DNA of 64,000 nucleotides from Moniliella sp. 'wahieum' (Eukaryota; Basidiomycota; Moniliellomycetes; Moniliellales; Moniliellaceae). The notes beneath the pieces are model-generated. The model was given only the letters and a program-made list of their open reading frames with translations. It ran no database searches and was not told the DNA's origin. This document shows positions 58,651 through 64,000 of this stretch, piece by piece. The stretch spans positions 372,001 through 436,000 of the forward strand of contig RSEE01000031.1 of NCBI GenBank assembly GCA_003971905.1, in the 5' to 3' direction. Made by a program: the position numbers and the translations under genes. The stretch's first letter is position 1, and the number at the start of each line of letters is the position of its first letter.

Positions 58651-59710
58651 TTAATTCCCCCCTCACCAGCTCATCCACACCCGACTCTGGTTTTCCCCGT
58701 TACCTATTCACCACACGGTGCCGATTCTGCCCCCTTTTCCGTGAACATACATTAGACCGTATGATGTGCATTGCCTTTTACCACCCGTTCCCACTCTGGT
58801 TTACTTTCATACCGCTCCACGCCCTTCCCCCCCCTCCCCCTGAGCCAAGACTGTGTTTTCTGCATGATCGGATTGCCCTGCCGGTTGCTGCGCCTAGTGC
58901 CTAGTTAAATGTTGAGCCGTTTTCCAGCTCAACACGTTCCACTGCTGCGCGCCTCCGTTTGGCTGGTTTGGCATGGGGCTTTGCCCTATACAGCCATTGT
59001 CTGTCACAAGATCTGAGGACCTGTCTTGGCCACACTGCATGAAAACGTCGGATGAAACAACGGCAACGAGAAACGTCCGTCGAAACTGTATCTACGTAGT
59101 ACACAGCCTCCCCCCGCATCTCGCTGGAGAGCCCAGTGGTCCTGTGCACCAATGACGTCCCCAGTCCCATGATCTTCATTCAAATAGCTAGCATCGGTTC
59201 TGTCAGGGGAGGTGGGGGGAGGGAAACAAAGAGATGGGTGTGGTCAGGACCATGACCAGAGGTTGTGGCCCGTCCTACACACAGCAGCGTTTATGTACCA
59301 TGCCCGCAGTGGGGCGCCGGGTGGAGGAGCAGCAGACCTACATGATGGAACCATAATTTCCTTCTGCGACTCGAATCAACTGCTGGCGCTGCGGACTCGT
59401 GTGCTGCTAGCCCAGGGTGCTCAGGCGGAGAACGCACAGTCGGAGCCCGGAGGTGAAGAGGCAATCGGGGGTCCTGTGCGATCTCATGCCTCATATCCAA
59501 CACTTCCGTTCCCGACCCACCCTCCACCGTCTTCCCGGGCCAGCAAGCTCCGTCCGCCCAACCCCTCGGATCATAATCCCGCAAGAGCCCCCCCCCCGCC
59601 CTAGCCACTGCATGGCAGGCTGACAACCACTGCACACAACACACACACAACACAACACAACACAACACAACACAACACAATGCTGCCCCCAGTGGGTAAA
59701 AAAATTCAAA
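58651..59710. other. Convergent spacer SKT5/KIN1
   Basis: A 1.06-kb convergent spacer with an ACACA microsatellite near its right end. No recognisable coding sequence. Confidence 0.55.
59632..59680. repeat. (CACAA)n microsatellite
   Basis: About eight tandem CACAA pentamers, preceded by CA repeats, lie just downstream of the KIN1 stop codon, so probably in its 3' UTR. Confidence 0.95.
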
Positions 59711-62700
59711 TTACAACTTGGCCACTTGCAAGATTTGCTTGGCCAAGCGCGAATACAACCAGGGTTGCCAGCCACTTTGCGGAACTGGATGCCCTTGACG
59801 CCCAACAACAACGGCACCCGTACCACGAACAGTTCGAATCGGATCTTGCGACTTTCCACCGACTCTTCTCCGCCCGACAAGGGCGCATCCACCACCGACG
59901 TGCCCTCGGCCGTCGTGGCCGTCGTAGCCGTTGTACCGTTCGGCCCGGTCTCGGCCCCCGTCTCGGTTCCGGTCTCGGGCCCCGTCTCGGCTCCCGTCTC
60001 GGCTCCCGTCTCGTCTTCCCCCGTCAACGAAGGATGCGAATGGGACGGCAGGGACGAATGCGGGGCGTCATGGACCGAAGAATGAATCGGCGCATCGCCT
60101 TTGCCTGCCAACGCTTCTTCCGGAACGACATAGAGACACGAATAGCCACCTTTGATTCGTGGTGTTCTACGCCCAGTACGTCCAGCGCATCCACCAACGC
60201 TTGGTGGATGCGTTCCCGGCTCTTGGTCGAGGTGGTGGCAACGGAAAAGAGGCCTTGAGGAAGACGGGTTTGGCAAATTTAGCCCCGCCCTTGAGCGACT
60301 TGGAACTGGGACCTTGGCCTGGACTTTGGCCCTGGTCCTGCGCCTCGGGTTGGCCAGGAAGTTGGGTGCGGGCATGGCGCGCGGCGGGGGCAAGTGGAGA
60401 CGAGGGGATATCCTTGACGGGCGCAGCGACGCAGACCGATGAGGTCGTCGCACATCGCGCGACAGACGACGCGGGATCAAGTGACTCACCCGACGCGTCG
60501 GCACACTACTTTCCTCGTCCGCCGGCGCATAGGAATGCACATCTTGCATCACCTCTTGTTCTTCCCCCTCGGACCGCGGCAGCGGCACCGACGCGCCCGA
60601 CTCAACACCAAACCGGCCGAGTCCGAGTGCACCGAACCCGGTACCGAGCCATGGGCCGAACCATGCACCGAGCCATGCACCGAGCCATGCGCCGAGCCGT
60701 GCACCGAGTCATGCACCGAGTTCTGCACCGAAGTAGGCATCGAAGCTTGTGAATCCGGCGGCGTGCTTCGTACCCGGCCCGCACCGGGCGGAGGCGGGGT
60801 GGACAGAGGACCGGGGCTAAGGGTGGATTTGCGATGCAGGATCCCAAGTCCTGCGGTCGACAGACGGCGCCGGGACTTCTTTCCTTCTCCTTTTCCTTCT
60901 CTTTCTCCTTTTCCTCTTTCTCGTCGCCCGGGGCAGTAGGGGGAAAGGGGCACGCTCGGGACGGGTGATCAGTTGACTCAACCGGCGTCCCAAGCCCGAC
61001 AGACCATGTCTCGGCTGGCGGCGCCGTGGAGCGGACGGGGCGCAACGAGGGTAGGACCCATGGTCGTCTCGGGCTCCGACTGGATCGGACCAAAGGACGG
61101 GGGCGACACTTCCTGCGTGGGGGTCAGATATCATGAATGTGCCCCGTAGTCCGGGTGAGCGGCACGGTTTTCTCCCCCGGGCAATGGCGGGACCGGAATC
61201 GTATCCCGGGCGGCTTGTTCCTGTTCGAGTGTGGGGTACGAACCAGCTCGGCCTGGGTGTGAGGACGGTGGGGGAGGAAAGAGTCCCGTCGTGCTTCCGA
61301 AGGGACATGCGGGGCGCAGGGGAGCCACTGGGTGGGTGCGTAGGAGGCTCGGCAAGCGAAGTGGGACGGTGAACGGCCGGCGGGAGGGGAGACGGTAAGA
61401 CGTCGTCTTCGGGAATGTCAGCTGTGGTCGGTACGGCCGAGGTGGGGGGGCGTTCATGCCGCCTGGCACGGGACCAGTGGAGGCTGTGGAGATGATCTGG
61501 GTTTGGTGGGCCTTGGCAAAGGCAGCAGGCACCTTGGGGGGTACAGTGCCACGTTGGAAGGTGCGCCCGGGGCGTGAGCAGCACGAACTTGTTGGTCCAG
61601 CAGCGACACACTGGAGGAGGCGAAAAAGTTTTCCCCATACGTCCGTTCGCGCGCTTGCTTTTCCCGCACAAGAAAGTAGATCGAGATGAGGGGGTGGTAG
61701 GCATTCAACGGGTCCAGCGCGGTCGGTACCCCGCCGCCCGGCCGACAACATCTTGGTCCCCATCGGTCCCAGCCCGGAAGCGGTCGCAGGCGATGTTTGC
61801 GACGACTCGTCTTTTCCGTTGGCTCCCGTGAACACGAGGTGGCCTTGCGACGCGCAAAGTCGATGCCTGAAAACCGTTTGGAGGGGGCATTGAGTTCAGC
61901 GCCCGAAGGTCGAGCGGCCGATGTGGAGTGTCGCGAGGAGATGTTGCGGTGCAACGACAGGTGGCGTTTTTCCTTGGTGGACTTGGAGACTTGCTTGACT
62001 CGGTACTGGAAGAAACGAGGGGGGGAGGGAGGCGACCGAGTTGAAGGTGCGGAACTGTTCGGGGACGGACTCGGGCGTGCGGAGGCCGTGGTAGACCTCC
62101 CACCAGGCCAAGGTGGACAGGTACAAGTCCGAAGTAAGAATCTCGGTCATATGAGCCTCGATTTGCTCGGCCGGGCCGAAATCGAAGCCAGTCATGCCCT
62201 GGATCACAGTGGGATCCAAGTCGGCGACCCGAAGCGGTTGGCGCTTGGGCATGTAGAGTTCCGGGGCGCTCGTACCCTTTGTTGATCCAGGGATGGTTGA
62301 GAAGCTCGGTCATGGTTGCGCGTTGTTGCGGGCTGACAACAAGCATGCGCGATAGCAGCTGCTTGCATTCGGCCGAGAGCCATTGCGGATACTCACCACA
62401 CCCTTTTTGATCTTGGCGTGAAGCGCGGGCATGGACTGATCGTCAAATGGCACCTTGCCACACACGAGCACATACAGCACCACCCCAAACGACCACACAT
62501 CTACCTCGGGACCGGTGTAGAGCTTGGCATTGAGCAGCTCGGGCGATGCAAAGTACAAGGAGCCGCAAAAGGTGGTGAGGTTGCCTTGGGGCGAGTAGAG
62601 GTTGAGAGGCCAAAGTCGATGATCTTGATGTTGCCCGACTTGGAGATGAGAATGTTTTCAATTTTGAGATCTGTGTGACCAAAGAAAGCGTCAGAGTGTG

Positions 62701-63900
62701 CGCACAGACAAGCCAGAGTGGGCTCCAGCGGGGAAGGCAGGGCAAGGGGGCAGGTACGCCTGTACCCCCCCCCCCCCCTACCCCACCTGACCCCAAGACG
62801 CTGCGCCAGACGTACCACGGTGGATGACCGAGTTGCGATGGCAGTATTCGAGAGCGGAAGCGATCTGGCGGGCAAACTTGCGCGCCGCACGCTCGCTCAG
62901 GCGACCATGGGCGATGATGTAGTCGAGCAGCTGGCCGCCATTGACGTATTCGCACACCATGTAGTAGTGGTTGGGTTGGATCATCATTTCGCGCATCCCG
63001 CACACATAGGGGTGATGGAGCAAGAGTTGCAACGAACCTTCGCGCGTCGTGCGCACCTCCTTGGACTCGTCCTTGGCACGCGCCTTGCGCATGTACGAGG
63101 GCGAGGGCGCCGTGTACGGCCGGCCATGGGAGTCAAGGTAGGGAGTGCCATCCGAGTGACGGGCGGCGGCCTTGGCGGCCACCTGTTCTGCGGCCGCAAC
63201 GAAGTGTGGCGAGGCACAATCTTGATCGCCACACGTTCGCCGGTGGCCATCTTGACCGCCAGCTTGACCTTACCCATGGAGCCGGCACCCAAGGTCTTGC
63301 CCAGGACATAGTCGCCAATGGAGCGGCGGCCGCGGCGCTCGCGCTCCTTGCTGCTGAGAGCGGTGGCGGCGGCGGCGGCGGGGTCGGGGGCATGTGCTGG
63401 GGGTGTCGCTGGGGGGGGCGGGGGCGGTAGCGGTGCGGGTGGGAGGGGGGGGGCACGCGAGTCGCGCTGGCGATCTAGGCCGCCGTCGCGCTGGCGTCGG
63501 CAGGCTCGGGGGGGGGTTGGGCGGGGGCGCAGGGCCATCGGGGTCGAGGGCGCAGGGCCGGTGAAGGGGACGCCCTGGGCGGCGGGGGGACGGTGACGCT
63601 GATGCTGTGCAGGTGGTCGGCCGCGGGGGCTGGTCCAGCGCGGGGTTGGCGAGGGTGGGGTCGGAGGCGGCGGGGCGCATGGGCAGCACGAGCACGGGGG
63701 GGGGCAGAGCAGAGCAGAGCAGAGCAGCAGAGCAGAGGCGTGCCGACAGCCGAGCCAGCACGCGCGGCAGAGGCAGGGGAGAGCAGAGGGCGGCCGGGGG
63801 GAGGCGGGCGGGAGGAGCGGCGGGAGGTGCTACGGCGTGCGGCTGCCAGGGCCACGGCATCTACGCTGCTGCGACTTCTCTCCTGCGGCCCAGACGGCAT
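59711..63900 (-). CDS. KIN1: Kin1/Kin2-type polarity kinase (MARK/PAR-1 family)
   Basis: A Ser/Thr kinase acting in cell polarity and exocytosis. After a Ser/Arg/Pro-rich N-terminus ([18 protein letters not shown]) comes the kinase domain: [29 protein letters not shown], then [20 protein letters not shown] and [20 protein letters not shown]. The catalytic loop [18 protein letters not shown] is split by an intron (62671-62815; join restores HRD). [29 protein letters not shown] and [20 protein letters not shown] follow. Kin1-specific sequence comes next ([20 protein letters not shown]), then a long disordered middle with tandem repeats. The C-terminal KA1 membrane-binding domain is [20 protein letters not shown] followed by [10 protein letters not shown], ending [14 protein letters not shown]. 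About 1350 residues, fitting Kin1. Many frame shifts. Confidence 0.92.
59935..60015. repeat. Coding minisatellite (ETGA/ETGP repeats) in KIN1
   Basis: Imperfect 12-base GTCTCGGCCCCC-type units repeat six or seven times on this strand. On the minus strand they encode alternating GlyAlaGluThr and GlyProGluThr within the KIN1 linker just before the KA1 domain. The frame is kept across the array. Confidence 0.85.
60641..60735. repeat. Coding minisatellite (SVHG/SAHG repeats) in KIN1
   Basis: Seven or eight copies of a 12-base GAGCCATGCACC unit. On the minus strand these encode GlySerValHisGlySerAlaHis repeats in the disordered middle of KIN1. The unit is unrelated in sequence to the other KIN1 array. 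Confidence 0.85.
63705..63735. repeat. GAGCA tandem repeat in the KIN1 N-terminus
   Basis: Five to six GAGCA units within the disordered N-terminal coding part of KIN1. Since the unit is 5 bases, slippage here would shift the frame. Confidence 0.85.
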
Positions 63901-64000
63901 GCTGCATGCACTCCCTGCAGCCGGCGCGGACGCTGCTGGCCACACGCGCGCCGTGCCGCACGCGCTGCCGGTCCAGGTGGCTTGCTTGCATCCGCCGTCG

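Noticed and set aside
60641-60735. Tandem repeat considered as a CRISPR-like or transposon array
   Set aside because: Units are contiguous 12-mers without spacers and lie in frame inside KIN1, so this is a coding minisatellite.

Overview
This is a eukaryotic nuclear window, almost certainly from a GC-rich basidiomycete fungus. The genes are compact and alternate between strands. Spliceosomal introns are short, and many donors read GTACGT or GTATGT. An intron-bearing tRNA is present. The proteins are typically fungal: chitin-synthase activator Skt5, a Kre9/Knh1-type wall protein, Zn2Cys6 and fungal_trans regulators, KIN1 and MOB1. A single-BRC BRCA2 homologue (Brh2 type) and intergenic simple-sequence words such as TGACGCGTGACG and AAGCTTCAAGCTT suggest Ustilaginomycotina. 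That placement is inference, not proof. No bacterial, viral or CRISPR features are seen.

Layout. 1-9 kb: a doubtful gene, a psq/CENP-B-type HTH protein (+), CAF40 (-), IWS1 (+), and an SLC41/MgtE magnesium transporter (-). 9-20 kb: tRNA-Thr (-), cytochrome b5 reductase MCR1 (+), SLX1 (+) convergent with a BRCA2/BRH2 homologue (-), then MON1 (+). 20-27 kb: a conserved protein I cannot name, a C2H2+Zn2Cys6 regulator and a secreted Kre9/Knh1-like protein, all (+), then an AT-richer, gene-poor stretch. 27-33 kb: an HSL-type esterase, a CaM-kinase and a GIT1-like MFS permease, all (-). 33-36 kb: a gene-poor region with a tRNA-like fragment, palindromic repeats and an AT-rich island. 36-42 kb: CK2 alpha, the meiotic axis protein HOP1 and RBX1, all (-). 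42-54 kb: NADH pyrophosphatase NPY1, an HSF-type factor, a U1-type zinc-finger protein and a C2H2/fungal_trans regulator, all (+). 54-64 kb: MOB1 (-), SKT5 (+) and KIN1 (-).

Functional themes. DNA recombination is represented by SLX1, BRH2 and HOP1. Transcription and mRNA turnover are represented by CAF40, IWS1 and four DNA-binding regulators. Polarity, cell cycle and signalling are represented by MOB1, KIN1, CK2, the CaM-kinase and RBX1. Wall synthesis (SKT5, Kre9/Knh1-like) and membrane traffic (MON1) are also present. These are mostly housekeeping genes, and I see no biosynthetic cluster.

Caveat that governs the annotation: nearly every conserved gene can be read only by changing frame at one or more single-base indels, often in homopolymers. 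This holds for essential genes (CK2 alpha, MOB1, CAF40, IWS1), so I read it as residual assembly error rather than biology. CDS coordinates therefore give the outer limits of each gene, not one open frame. RBX1 is the clearest gene that reads intact. I found no convincing new biological system. The best leads are the HORMA-PHD HOP1, the single-BRC BRH2 beside SLX1, a duplicated motif in the CaM-kinase tail, minisatellites in KIN1, the 34.3-36.0 kb AT-rich island and the unnamed gene at 20.3-21.4 kb.
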